Source: Nematostella vectensis (Eukaryota; Cnidaria; Anthozoa; Actiniaria; Edwardsiidae). From it: a DNA stretch of 64,000 bases. Under the pieces are notes generated by a model, which was not told the DNA's origin, searched no databases, and was given only the letters and a program-made list of their open reading frames with translations. The stretch is from positions 11,931,315 through 11,995,314 of the forward strand of contig NC_064041.1 of NCBI RefSeq assembly GCF_932526225.1. Reading direction: 5' to 3'. The position numbers were made by a program, and so were the translations under genes. Below, piece after piece: positions 1 through 8,001 of the stretch. Numbering within the stretch: the first letter of the stretch is position 1; each line of letters begins with the position of its first letter.

Positions 1-5
1 CAATC

Positions 6-36
<31 letters not shown>

Positions 37-64
37 GTGTTTTCTCGATGGTATGGCCGTAGAC
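1..64 (-). rRNA. 5S: 5S rRNA, partial (unit 1, cut by window edge)
   Basis: The 5' 64 nt of the 5S gene on the minus strand; the 3' part lies outside the window. It is identical to the same stretch of the copy at 2520-2638. Confidence 0.95.
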
Positions 65-321
65 GAAAGATCTCGGTGATATTTTAGACTTTTATAGCGG
101 TGCGGTGAGAACGTACGCACGCACTAGCGCGGTAAAAATGTCTCATTGCACTCGCAAAGACGCTGTATCAAGCGAATACTGCTCGTACGTGATAGCACTA
201 CGTTCATGACTGATCATCACATGTGATCTTAGGAGGCAGAAGGGCCTAAAACCGAGTCCGTCACCCACATGGCGGAGGCCTAGAATGATAAACGCTCCCT
301 GTAGTCCGAGCCAGATTCTGC

Positions 322-366
322 ATCGCTTCTCGGCCTTTTGGCTAAGATCAAGTGTAGTATCTGTTC
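322..366 (+). pseudogene. U2: U2 snRNA, 5' fragment (nt 1-45), interrupted by a retrotransposon
   Basis: U2 nucleotides 1-45 of unit 1, including the branch-point recognition sequence GTAGTA. The gene then breaks into foreign sequence at 367. The last ten bases (357-366) are duplicated at 1229-1238. The promoter upstream is unchanged, so a chimeric transcript could start here, but no functional U2 can be made. Confidence 0.95.
357..366 (+). repeat. Target-site duplication, left copy (U2 insertion)
   Basis: GTATCTGTTC, equal to U2 nt 36-45, repeated at 1229-1238 on the other side of the inserted element. An extra A on both sides makes 10 or 11 bp equally possible, because that A can belong to the A-tail. 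Confidence 0.93.
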
Positions 367-367
367 G

Positions 368-721
368 CGGGTTTGGGACTGGGCATTTCCTATAGCTGAG
401 CGGATTAACGCTACTCCCCTAACCCGTAATGTTAACAATGTCATCCTTACTCTTGGACTATCCACAGCTAAGGGTGACAAGAGCAAAACTAACTTAGTGG
501 TGTACATCTTTAAACTCATACTATGGTGTCTGTGGACTGCAAGGAACACTTCTCTATTCGAGAAGAGACAAGCAGAAATAGTCAGTGTAGCTAAATATAA
601 GATCAGAGAGAGGATAGAGAGGGACGCGGCCGTCCTCGGACCTCTTGCCGCGTATAGCCGCTGGGGCATCAATGATGTCCTCTGCTGCTGGCGGGGCGAG
701 GCCCTCTCTGTCCTCGTATAG
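368..721 (+). pseudogene. ORF2 C-terminal fragment of the U2-inserted retrotransposon
   Basis: Open frame of about 117 codons, entered from the U2 sequence without its own start and ending at the stop at 719-721. It begins with VWDWAFPIAERI, followed by ILTLG and then LILWCLWTARNTSLFEKR. This resembles the stretch after the CCHC motif in L1/Tx1-type ORF2 proteins. The endonuclease, reverse transcriptase and CCHC finger are all missing through 5' truncation. The frame also runs open upstream into U2 by chance; a start there is not supported. Confidence 0.8.
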
Positions 722-1228
722 CACACAATAAAACCGGGCAACCCAGGGCAACTCGCCCCGGGCCCCATCGCATTACTTCTCCTTCCCTTGCCTATCGCTG
801 TCCACTTAATTGTGCGCATGGCGATCTGGCTACCCCCCTCTTTTCCACCACTGTCCACTTAATTGTAAGCACGGTGGCTGGAGAAACATCAATACCCCCT
901 CCGCCCCTCACTGTCCTCCCACCTGTGGAAACAGCGAGGAGGCCAACATGTATCCAATGTACAACTCCAAATATATAATGCCATAAGCGGTGAAATAAAC
1001 CGCGTGAACAATGGGAGGAGCGAGGCTTCCGGGGGGATTAACGCCTCTGTCGTGCAAGAGCCGGAGAGGCGGATTTCTCCCGGGATCCCTCTCTTCTCTA
1101 AAACTACACATTATCGATATTGTCAAAACAACCATTGTAATCAAGATTAGATATAGTCCTCAACTGGATTTAAAGATTGTATAATAGATTTGATTTATTG
1201 TAAATAAACTATTCAAATACAAAAAAAA
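722..1228 (+). other. 3' UTR and A-tail of the U2-inserted retrotransposon
   Basis: Non-coding, 507 bp. It holds a 16-bp direct repeat (CTGTCCACTTAATTGT at 798-813 and 851-866), three possible stem-loops (906-914 with 931-939, one mismatch; 987-991 with 999-1003; 1042-1048 with 1065-1071), a poly(A) signal AATAAA at 1203-1208 and an eight-A tail at 1221-1228. In related elements 3' UTR structure helps the reverse transcriptase recognise its template; that role here is inference. Confidence 0.75.
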
Positions 1229-1238
1229 GTATCTGTTC
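1229..1238 (+). repeat. Target-site duplication, right copy (U2 insertion)
   Basis: GTATCTGTTC, matching 357-366, directly after the A-tail of the element. Confidence 0.93.
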
Positions 1239-1381
1239 TTATCAGCTTAATATCTGATACGCTGCTCATTGAGTAGCTCATATATTAAACTGATTTTTGG
1301 AAACTGGCTGTGGAATAAGCGGCTTGCTGCGTCCCAGCCACGGGTTGTCTCGGTATTGCACTACCTCCGAGTACGGCCCCC
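1229..1381 (+). pseudogene. U2: U2 snRNA, 3' fragment (nt 36-188) after the insertion
   Basis: Remainder of the split U2 gene of unit 1, beginning with the second copy of the target-site duplication (1229-1238) and continuing to the normal 3' end. It keeps the Sm site and stem-loops III and IV but has no promoter of its own. Confidence 0.95.
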
Positions 1382-1579
1382 TTCCCTTTCGGGAAGACAC
1401 ATTCAAGCAACACCTCGAGCATCATTCACGTGCTGTTCATGCGAGCTATAGCGGGAGAGATCAATAAGAGACAGGATCGTCATTAAGACGACGGGTCATA
1501 ATCACCGCGATGCACCGTTCCCACATGGAGGATGAAATCAGCCGGGGACAGTCGGTGTACAGGGACGCCAAATAAACTC

Positions 1580-1670
1580 ATACTTACCTGACGCGGGAGG
1601 TTTACCGTGATCACCAAGGCGGTCCTCTCAGGGTGAGGCCCTCTCATTGCACTTCGATTGGGTTGACCCC

Positions 1671-1702
<32 letters not shown>

Positions 1703-1708
1703 TATAAT

Positions 1709-1745
<37 letters not shown>
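1580..1745 (+). ncRNA. U1: U1 snRNA (unit 1)
   Basis: Intact copy, same sequence as 3282-3447, in the unit whose U2 is split. Confidence 0.96.
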
Positions 1746-2500
1746 AACAATACGAATCAAGTGTAATCACAACACAATCACAACGAGCGACTCGTGAAGC
1801 ACGGACTTCACACCGCTTGTAATCAGTCAACTATTGTAAAATTTCTAACTTCTAATAGCGAACAACTTGCTCTCACATTACCGTCATGGTGGGCAGAGGC
1901 TTTAGTCGTGTTTGGTCTGCATTCTAGCGGTGTTTTTGCGATGAAACGAGCGAAGGTGAGCTGTGTTTTGATCAGTTGTTGCTAACCGGCGATGAAAGTT
2001 CAGTGCGACTGTTTCGTCACTAAAATAGAACAGTGGAATACGCGCGCTGCTTTGCAACCTTCGCGCTTTATTATAGTGAGTGAAAACATGATCTCGAAAA
2101 GCATTTATTTGGACAAGGTTTACGCTATGAATGGCATCTCAGCTTGTATGAGATGCTAGCTGAGTAATGTTCGTGTTCACTCGCGGTGTAAACGCGCGAC
2201 CAATGCGATAATACTGCGCACTTTCTCTCATAGTATTTTACTGCATTGAGAGACATTTCCTATGCGAGTACTAACGCTCTTACAGGCTTTCACAATCCAC
2301 TGATCTGATCGCTTGTAATATTATGACTCTACTTGAATCTGCTGAACGTTTGCGAACGTTTACGACCGCGATTTTGATTACAATACGGTCGCTGAGTATG
2401 CCTGAATTGTCTATAGATCGAGTTGAGAACGCATACAACTGAGGGATTTCTTTAGCTTAGACAATGACCAACCTGCACTAACTTTTTCTTTATAGTTTAG

Positions 2501-2515
2501 AAAAAAAATGAAAAA
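2501..2515 (-). terminator. Pol III terminator of 5S (reference copy)
   Basis: On the minus strand the 5S 3' end is followed within 5 nt by T5 (2511-2515) and then by T8 (2501-2508), separated by CA. Runs of four or more T are pol III termination signals. Units 14/15 carry one extra T in the longer run (24627-24635). Confidence 0.85.
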
Positions 2516-2519
2516 GAAA

Positions 2520-2579
2520 TGCCTACAGCACGCGGTATTCCCAGGCGGTCACCCATCCAAGTACTAACCGCGCCCAATC

Positions 2580-2610
<31 letters not shown>

Positions 2611-2638
2611 GTGTTTTCTCGATGGTATGGCCGTAGAC
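2520..2638 (-). rRNA. 5S: 5S rRNA (unit 2, reference copy)
   Basis: A 119-nt 5S rRNA of the large ribosomal subunit, transcribed by RNA polymerase III. Read on the minus strand it starts GTCTACGGCCATACCATCGA and ends GTGCTGTAGGC, with the conserved animal 5S core (GTTAAGC, TTGGATGGGTGACCGCCTGG). The two ends pair (GTCTACGGC with GCTGTAGGC) to form helix I. The internal control region (A box, intermediate element, C box, about nt 50-97 in Xenopus numbering) is at about 2542-2589. A TATA-like box lies upstream and T-runs downstream. It is divergent from U2, with 257 bp between their 5' ends. Confidence 0.98.
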
Positions 2639-2662
2639 GAAAGATCTCGGTGATATTTTAGA

Positions 2663-2670
2663 CTTTTATA
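2663..2670 (-). promoter_or_regulatory. TATA-like box upstream of 5S (reference copy)
   Basis: TATAAAAG on the minus strand at -32 to -25 from the 5S start, with a C at -1. Upstream TATA-like boxes near -25/-30 are known to assist 5S transcription in many invertebrates, besides the internal promoter. Confidence 0.65.
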
Positions 2671-2837
2671 GCGGTGCGGTGAGAACGTACGCACGCACTA
2701 GCGCGGTAAAAATGTCTCATTGCACTCGCAAAGACGCTGTATCAAGCGAATACTGCTCGTACGTGATAGCACTACGTTCATGACTGATCATCACATGTGA
2801 TCTTAGGAGGCAGAAGGGCCTAAAACCGAGTCCGTCA

Positions 2838-2850
2838 CCCACATGGCGGA
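2838..2850 (+). promoter_or_regulatory. Candidate PSE of U2 (reference copy)
   Basis: CCCACATGGCGGA at -58 to -46 from the U2 start. The same word with one change (C to A) lies at nearly the same distance before U1. snRNA genes of animals depend on a proximal sequence element at about -55 bound by SNAPc. No other long word is shared by the two upstream regions. Confidence 0.7.
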
Positions 2851-2895
2851 GGCCTAGAATGATAAACGCTCCCTGTAGTCCGAGCCAGATTCTGC

Positions 2896-3083
2896 ATCGC
2901 TTCTCGGCCTTTTGGCTAAGATCAAGTGTAGTATCTGTTCTTATCAGCTTAATATCTGATACGCTGCTCATTGAGTAGCTCATATATTAAACTGATTTTT
3001 GGAAACTGGCTGTGGAATAAGCGGCTTGCTGCGTCCCAGCCACGGGTTGTCTCGGTATTGCACTACCTCCGAGTACGGCCCCC
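2896..3083 (+). ncRNA. U2: U2 snRNA (unit 2, reference copy)
   Basis: A 188-nt spliceosomal U2 snRNA, which pairs with the intron branch point. The 5' end ATCGCTTCTCGGCCTTTTGG is the near-invariant U2 start. The branch-point recognition sequence GTAGTA is at nt 33-38 (2928-2933). It is followed by conserved stem IIa/b sequence, an Sm site GATTTTTGG at nt 99-107 (2994-3002) and stem-loop IV (CTCGG paired with CCGAG) whose loop reads ATTGCACTACC. The human and Drosophila loops have ATTGCAG, so this loop resembles the U1 stem-loop II loop more closely. The 3' end at 3083 is set by comparison with human U2 and may be off by a few nt. Transcription by pol II from a PSE-type promoter is inferred. 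Confidence 0.97.
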
Positions 3084-3098
3084 TTCCCTTTCGGGAAG
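3083..3098 (+). other. Hairpin directly after U2
   Basis: CTTCCC-TTTC-GGGAAG, a perfect 6-bp stem with a 4-nt loop, starting at the last U2 base and present in all intact units. It may act in 3' end formation; no canonical vertebrate 3' box was seen. A weak shared word, A(T/A)TCAAG, follows U2 at 3103-3109 and U1 at 3457-3463. Confidence 0.5.
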
Positions 3099-3221
3099 AC
3101 ACATTCAAGCAACACCTCGAGCATCATTCACGTGCTGTTCATGCGAGCTATAGCGGGAGAGATCAATAAGAGACAGGATCGTCATTAAGACGACGGGTCA
3201 TAATCACCGCGATGCACCGTT

Positions 3222-3234
3222 CCCACATGGAGGA
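3222..3234 (+). promoter_or_regulatory. Candidate PSE of U1 (reference copy)
   Basis: CCCACATGGAGGA at -60 to -48 from the U1 start, 12 of 13 bases identical to the U2 element at 2838-2850. No TATA box is seen at -25/-30, as expected for a pol II snRNA gene. Confidence 0.7.
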
Positions 3235-3281
3235 TGAAATCAGCCGGGGACAGTCGGTGTACAGGGACGCCAAATAAACTC

Positions 3282-3372
3282 ATACTTACCTGACGCGGGA
3301 GGTTTACCGTGATCACCAAGGCGGTCCTCTCAGGGTGAGGCCCTCTCATTGCACTTCGATTGGGTTGACCCC

Positions 3373-3404
<32 letters not shown>

Positions 3405-3410
3405 TATAAT

Positions 3411-3447
<37 letters not shown>
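3282..3447 (+). ncRNA. U1: U1 snRNA (unit 2, reference copy)
   Basis: A 166-nt spliceosomal U1 snRNA, which recognises 5' splice sites. The 5' end ATACTTACCTG is the conserved splice-site-pairing sequence. Stem-loop II carries the U1A/SNF-binding loop ATTGCAC (3348-3354). The sequence CCTGCGATTACCCCAAATGT, the Sm site AATTTCTGG (3408-3416) and the 3' stem-loop (GGGGAC...GTCCCC with the GCGTTCGCGC tip) all match U1. Stem-loop I reads GATCACCAAGG, where human and Drosophila have GATCACGAAGG, so one base of the U1-70K-binding loop (nt 36) differs. The start is fixed by homology; the 3' end is good to about 2 nt. Confidence 0.97.
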
Positions 3448-3835
3448 AACAATACGAATCAAGTGTAATCACAACACAATCACAACGAGCGACTCGTGAA
3501 GCACGGACTTCACACCGCTTGTAATCAGTCAACTATTGTAAAATTTCTAACTTCTAATAGCGAACAACTTGCTCTCACATTACCGTCATGGTGGGCAGAG
3601 GCTTTAGTCGTGTTTGGTCTGCATTCTAGCGGTGTTTTTGCGATGAAACGAGCGAAGGTGAGCTGTGTTTTGATCAGTTGTTGCTAACCGGCGATGAAAG
3701 TTCAGTGCGACTGTTTCGTCACTAAAATAGAACAGTGGAATACGCGCGCTGCTTTGCAACCTTCGCGCTTTATTATAGTGAGTGAAAACATGATCTCGAA
3801 AAGCATTTATTTGGACAAGGTTTACGCTATGAATG

Positions 3836-3866
3836 GCATCTCAGCTTGTATGAGATGCTAGCTGAG
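3836..3866. repeat. Overlapping alternative hairpins in the spacer
   Basis: GCATCTCA (3836-3843) pairs with TGAGATGC (3851-3858). CTCAGCT (3840-3846) pairs with AGCTGAG (3860-3866). The two stems share bases and exclude each other. They are conserved in every unit, though all units are nearly identical. Confidence 0.6.
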
Positions 3867-4046
3867 TAATGTTCGTGTTCACTCGCGGTGTAAACGCGCG
3901 ACCAATGCGATAATACTGCGCACTTTCTCTCATAGTATTTTACTGCATTGAGAGACATTTCCTATGCGAGTACTAACGCTCTTACAGGCTTTCACAATCC
4001 ACTGATCTGATCGCTTGTAATATTATGACTCTACTTGAATCTGCTG

Positions 4047-4066
4047 AACGTTTGCGAACGTTTACG
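4047..4066. repeat. Tandem 10-mer in the spacer
   Basis: AACGTTTGCG directly followed by AACGTTTACG, one mismatch. No function known. Confidence 0.6.
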
Positions 4067-4221
4067 ACCGCGATTTTGATTACAATACGGTCGCTGAGTA
4101 TGCCTGAATTGTCTATAGATCGAGTTGAGAACGCATACAACTGAGGGATTTCTTTAGCTTAGACAATGACCAACCTGCACTAACTTTTTCTTTATAGTTT
4201 AGAAAAAAAATGAAAAAGAAA

Positions 4222-4281
4222 TGCCTACAGCACGCGGTATTCCCAGGCGGTCACCCATCCAAGTACTAACCGCGCCCAATC

Positions 4282-4312
<31 letters not shown>

Positions 4313-4340
4313 GTGTTTTCTCGATGGTATGGCCGTAGAC
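4222..4340 (-). rRNA. 5S: 5S rRNA (unit 3)
   Basis: Reference-type copy. Confidence 0.97.
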
Positions 4341-4597
4341 GAAAGATCTCGGTGATATTTTAGACTTTTATAGCGGTGCGGTGAGAACGTACGCACGCAC
4401 TAGCGCGGTAAAAATGTCTCATTGCACTCGCAAAGACGCTGTATCAAGCGAATACTGCTCGTACGTGATAGCACTACGTTCATGACTGATCATCACATGT
4501 GATCTTAGGAGGCAGAAGGGCCTAAAACCGAGTCCGTCACCCACATGGCGGAGGCCTAGAATGATAAACGCTCCCTGTAGTCCGAGCCAGATTCTGC

Positions 4598-4785
4598 ATC
4601 GCTTCTCGGCCTTTTGGCTAAGATCAAGTGTAGTATCTGTTCTTATCAGCTTAATATCTGATACGCTGCTCATTGAGTAGCTCATATATTAAACTGATTT
4701 TTGGAAACTGGCTGTGGAATAAGCGGCTTGCTGCGTCCCAGCCACGGGTTGTCTCGGTATTGCACTACCTCCGAGTACGGCCCCC
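4598..4785 (+). ncRNA. U2: U2 snRNA (unit 3)
   Basis: Reference-type copy. From this unit on, the U2-U1 spacer has T where units 1 and 2 have C (1427 and 3129). Confidence 0.96.
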
Positions 4786-4983
4786 TTCCCTTTCGGGAAG
4801 ACACATTCAAGCAACACCTCGAGCATCATTTACGTGCTGTTCATGCGAGCTATAGCGGGAGAGATCAATAAGAGACAGGATCGTCATTAAGACGACGGGT
4901 CATAATCACCGCGATGCACCGTTCCCACATGGAGGATGAAATCAGCCGGGGACAGTCGGTGTACAGGGACGCCAAATAAACTC

Positions 4984-5074
4984 ATACTTACCTGACGCGG
5001 GAGGTTTACCGTGATCACCAAGGCGGTCCTCTCAGGGTGAGGCCCTCTCATTGCACTTCGATTGGGTTGACCCC

Positions 5075-5106
<32 letters not shown>

Positions 5107-5112
5107 TATAAT

Positions 5113-5149
<37 letters not shown>
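4984..5149 (+). ncRNA. U1: U1 snRNA (unit 3)
   Basis: Reference-type copy. Confidence 0.96.
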
Positions 5150-5923
5150 AACAATACGAATCAAGTGTAATCACAACACAATCACAACGAGCGACTCGTG
5201 AAGCACGGACTTCACACCGCTTGTAATCAGTCAACTATTGTAAAATTTCTAACTTCTAATAGCGAACAACTTGCTCTCACATTACCGTCATGGTGGGCAG
5301 AGGCTTTAGTCGTGTTTGGTCTGCATTCTAGCGGTGTTTTTGCGATGAAACGAGCGAAGGTGAGCTGTGTTTTGATCAGTTGTTGCTAACCGGCGATGAA
5401 AGTTCAGTGCGACTGTTTCGTCACTAAAATAGAACAGTGGAATACGCGCGCTGCTTTGCAACCTTCGCGCTTTATTATAGTGAGTGAAAACATGATCTCG
5501 AAAAGCATTTATTTGGACAAGGTTTACGCTATGAATGGCATCTCAGCTTGTATGAGATGCTAGCTGAGTAATGTTCGTGTTCACTCGCGGTGTAAACGCG
5601 CGACCAATGCGATAATACTGCGCACTTTCTCTCATAGTATTTTACTGCATTGAGAGACATTTCCTATGCGAGTACTAACGCTCTTACAGGCTTTCACAAT
5701 CCACTGATCTGATCGCTTGTAATATTATGACTCTACTTGAATCTGCTGAACGTTTGCGAACGTTTACGACCGCGATTTTGATTACAATACGGTCGCTGAG
5801 TATGCCTGAATTGTCTATAGATCGAGTTGAGAACGCATACAACTGAGGGATTTCTTTAGCTTAGACAATGACCAACCTGCACTAACTTTTTCTTTATAGT
5901 TTAGAAAAAAAATGAAAAAGAAA

Positions 5924-5983
5924 TGCCTACAGCACGCGGTATTCCCAGGCGGTCACCCATCCAAGTACTAACCGCGCCCAATC

Positions 5984-6014
<31 letters not shown>

Positions 6015-6042
6015 GTGTTTTCTCGATGGTATGGCCGTAGAC
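5924..6042 (-). rRNA. 5S: 5S rRNA (unit 4)
   Basis: Reference-type copy. Confidence 0.97.
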
Positions 6043-6299
6043 GAAAGATCTCGGTGATATTTTAGACTTTTATAGCGGTGCGGTGAGAACGTACGCACGC
6101 ACTAGCGCGGTAAAAATGTCTCATTGCACTCGCAAAGACGCTGTATCAAGCGAATACTGCTCGTACGTGATAGCACTACGTTCATGACTGATCATCACAT
6201 GTGATCTTAGGAGGCAGAAGGGCCTAAAACCGAGTCCGTCACCCACATGGCGGAGGCCTAGAATGATAAACGCTCCCTGTAGTCCGAGCCAGATTCTGC

Positions 6300-6487
6300 A
6301 TCGCTTCTCGGCCTTTTGGCTAAGATCAAGTGTAGTATCTGTTCTTATCAGCTTAATATCTGATACGCTGCTCATTGAGTAGCTCATATATTAAACTGAT
6401 TTTTGGAAACTGGCTGTGGAATAAGCGGCTTGCTGCGTCCCAGCCACGGGTTGTCTCGGTATTGCACTACCTCCGAGTACGGCCCCC
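6300..6487 (+). ncRNA. U2: U2 snRNA (unit 4)
   Basis: Reference-type copy. Confidence 0.96.
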
Positions 6488-6685
6488 TTCCCTTTCGGGA
6501 AGACACATTCAAGCAACACCTCGAGCATCATTTACGTGCTGTTCATGCGAGCTATAGCGGGAGAGATCAATAAGAGACAGGATCGTCATTAAGACGACGG
6601 GTCATAATCACCGCGATGCACCGTTCCCACATGGAGGATGAAATCAGCCGGGGACAGTCGGTGTACAGGGACGCCAAATAAACTC

Positions 6686-6776
6686 ATACTTACCTGACGC
6701 GGGAGGTTTACCGTGATCACCAAGGCGGTCCTCTCAGGGTGAGGCCCTCTCATTGCACTTCGATTGGGTTGACCCC

Positions 6777-6808
<32 letters not shown>

Positions 6809-6814
6809 TATAAT

Positions 6815-6851
<37 letters not shown>
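6686..6851 (+). ncRNA. U1: U1 snRNA (unit 4)
   Basis: Reference-type copy. The spacer after it has a private C-to-T change at 7284. Confidence 0.96.
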
Positions 6852-7625
6852 AACAATACGAATCAAGTGTAATCACAACACAATCACAACGAGCGACTCG
6901 TGAAGCACGGACTTCACACCGCTTGTAATCAGTCAACTATTGTAAAATTTCTAACTTCTAATAGCGAACAACTTGCTCTCACATTACCGTCATGGTGGGC
7001 AGAGGCTTTAGTCGTGTTTGGTCTGCATTCTAGCGGTGTTTTTGCGATGAAACGAGCGAAGGTGAGCTGTGTTTTGATCAGTTGTTGCTAACCGGCGATG
7101 AAAGTTCAGTGCGACTGTTTCGTCACTAAAATAGAACAGTGGAATACGCGCGCTGCTTTGCAACCTTCGCGCTTTATTATAGTGAGTGAAAACATGATCT
7201 CGAAAAGCATTTATTTGGACAAGGTTTACGCTATGAATGGCATCTCAGCTTGTATGAGATGCTAGCTGAGTAATGTTCGTGTTTACTCGCGGTGTAAACG
7301 CGCGACCAATGCGATAATACTGCGCACTTTCTCTCATAGTATTTTACTGCATTGAGAGACATTTCCTATGCGAGTACTAACGCTCTTACAGGCTTTCACA
7401 ATCCACTGATCTGATCGCTTGTAATATTATGACTCTACTTGAATCTGCTGAACGTTTGCGAACGTTTACGACCGCGATTTTGATTACAATACGGTCGCTG
7501 AGTATGCCTGAATTGTCTATAGATCGAGTTGAGAACGCATACAACTGAGGGATTTCTTTAGCTTAGACAATGACCAACCTGCACTAACTTTTTCTTTATA
7601 GTTTAGAAAAAAAATGAAAAAGAAA

Positions 7626-7685
7626 TGCCTACAGCACGCGGTATTCCCAGGCGGTCACCCATCCAAGTACTAACCGCGCCCAATC

Positions 7686-7716
<31 letters not shown>

Positions 7717-7744
7717 GTGTTTTCTCGATGGTATGGCCGTAGAC
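7626..7744 (-). rRNA. 5S: 5S rRNA (unit 5)
   Basis: Reference-type copy. Confidence 0.97.
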
Positions 7745-8001
7745 GAAAGATCTCGGTGATATTTTAGACTTTTATAGCGGTGCGGTGAGAACGTACGCAC
7801 GCACTAGCGCGGTAAAAATGTCTCATTGCACTCGCAAAGACGCTGTATCAAGCGAATACTGCTCGTACGTGATAGCACTACGTTCATGACTGATCATCAC
7901 ATGTGATCTTAGGAGGCAGAAGGGCCTAAAACCGAGTCCGTCACCCACATGGCGGAGGCCTAGAATGATAAACGCTCCCTGTAGTCCGAGCCAGATTCTG
8001 C

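Larger units (their letters stand above)
367..1228 (+). mobile_element. 5'-truncated non-LTR retrotransposon inserted in U2 snRNA (Keno-like, L1/Tx1-type)
   Basis: An 862-bp insertion at U2 nt 45, flanked by a 10-bp target-site duplication and ending in an A-rich tail (1221-1228), so it was copied in by target-primed reverse transcription in the sense of U2. It holds only the C-terminal end of an ORF2-type protein (to 721) and a 507-bp 3' UTR, so it is a 5'-truncated, non-autonomous copy. The encoded segment aligns by eye with the C-terminal region of the 1,309-residue ORF2 of the element at 31548-36853 (shared pattern: a short Leu/Gly strand, a W..ARN/TAR motif, then a basic helix), but it is a different family. 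Known family fact: Keno elements of the Tx1 group target U2 genes. The family name is inferred from target choice. Confidence 0.85.
2520..4221. repeat. Reference 1,702-bp repeat unit (unit 2)
   Basis: Order along the + strand: 5S rRNA (2520-2638, minus), 257-bp divergent intergenic region, U2 (2896-3083), 198-bp spacer, U1 (3282-3447), 774-bp spacer, next 5S. The regulatory and structural sites described for this unit recur in every other intact unit at the same offset. Confidence 0.97.
3448..4221. other. U1-to-5S spacer, no gene recognised (recurs in each unit)
   Basis: 774 bp between U1 and the next 5S. I looked for U4, U5, U6, U7, SL RNA, tRNA and histone sequences and saw none. The few short open frames are unsupported. 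It contains two overlapping alternative hairpins (3836-3866), a tandem 10-mer (4047-4066) and a 6-bp inverted repeat (4065-4070 with 4088-4093), and ends with the T-run terminators of the next 5S. Confidence 0.8.

Noticed and set aside
338-367. Protein start inside U2 for the retrotransposon fragment
   Set aside because: The frame runs through U2 without a stop by chance and would need a TTG start; the element is simply 5'-truncated.
280-858. 192-codon open frame on the minus strand across the U2 insertion
   Set aside because: It crosses the U2/retrotransposon junction antisense to both; it is a chance frame.
2717-2983. Recurring 88-codon open frame on the minus strand (and the longer form in unit 30)
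   Set aside because: It lies antisense to the U2 gene and its promoter. It repeats only because the unit repeats, with no protein-like features; in unit 30 it is extended by the U2 deletion.
2971-3153. Recurring 60-codon and 63-codon open frames on the + strand (the latter at 3496-3687)
   Set aside because: The first overlaps U2 and the second lies in the spacer. Both are short, start on non-ATG codons or lack context, and show no coding signs.
3185-3532. Recurring 115-codon open frame on the minus strand
   Set aside because: Antisense to U1 and its promoter; fully explained by the RNA gene.
3448-4221. Spliced-leader RNA, U4/U5/U6/U7, tRNA or C/D snoRNA gene in the spacer
   Set aside because: There is no Sm site with a nearby donor, no conserved snRNA words and no A/B boxes. 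C-box-like words (GCGATGAAA) lack a D box and terminal stem at a proper distance.
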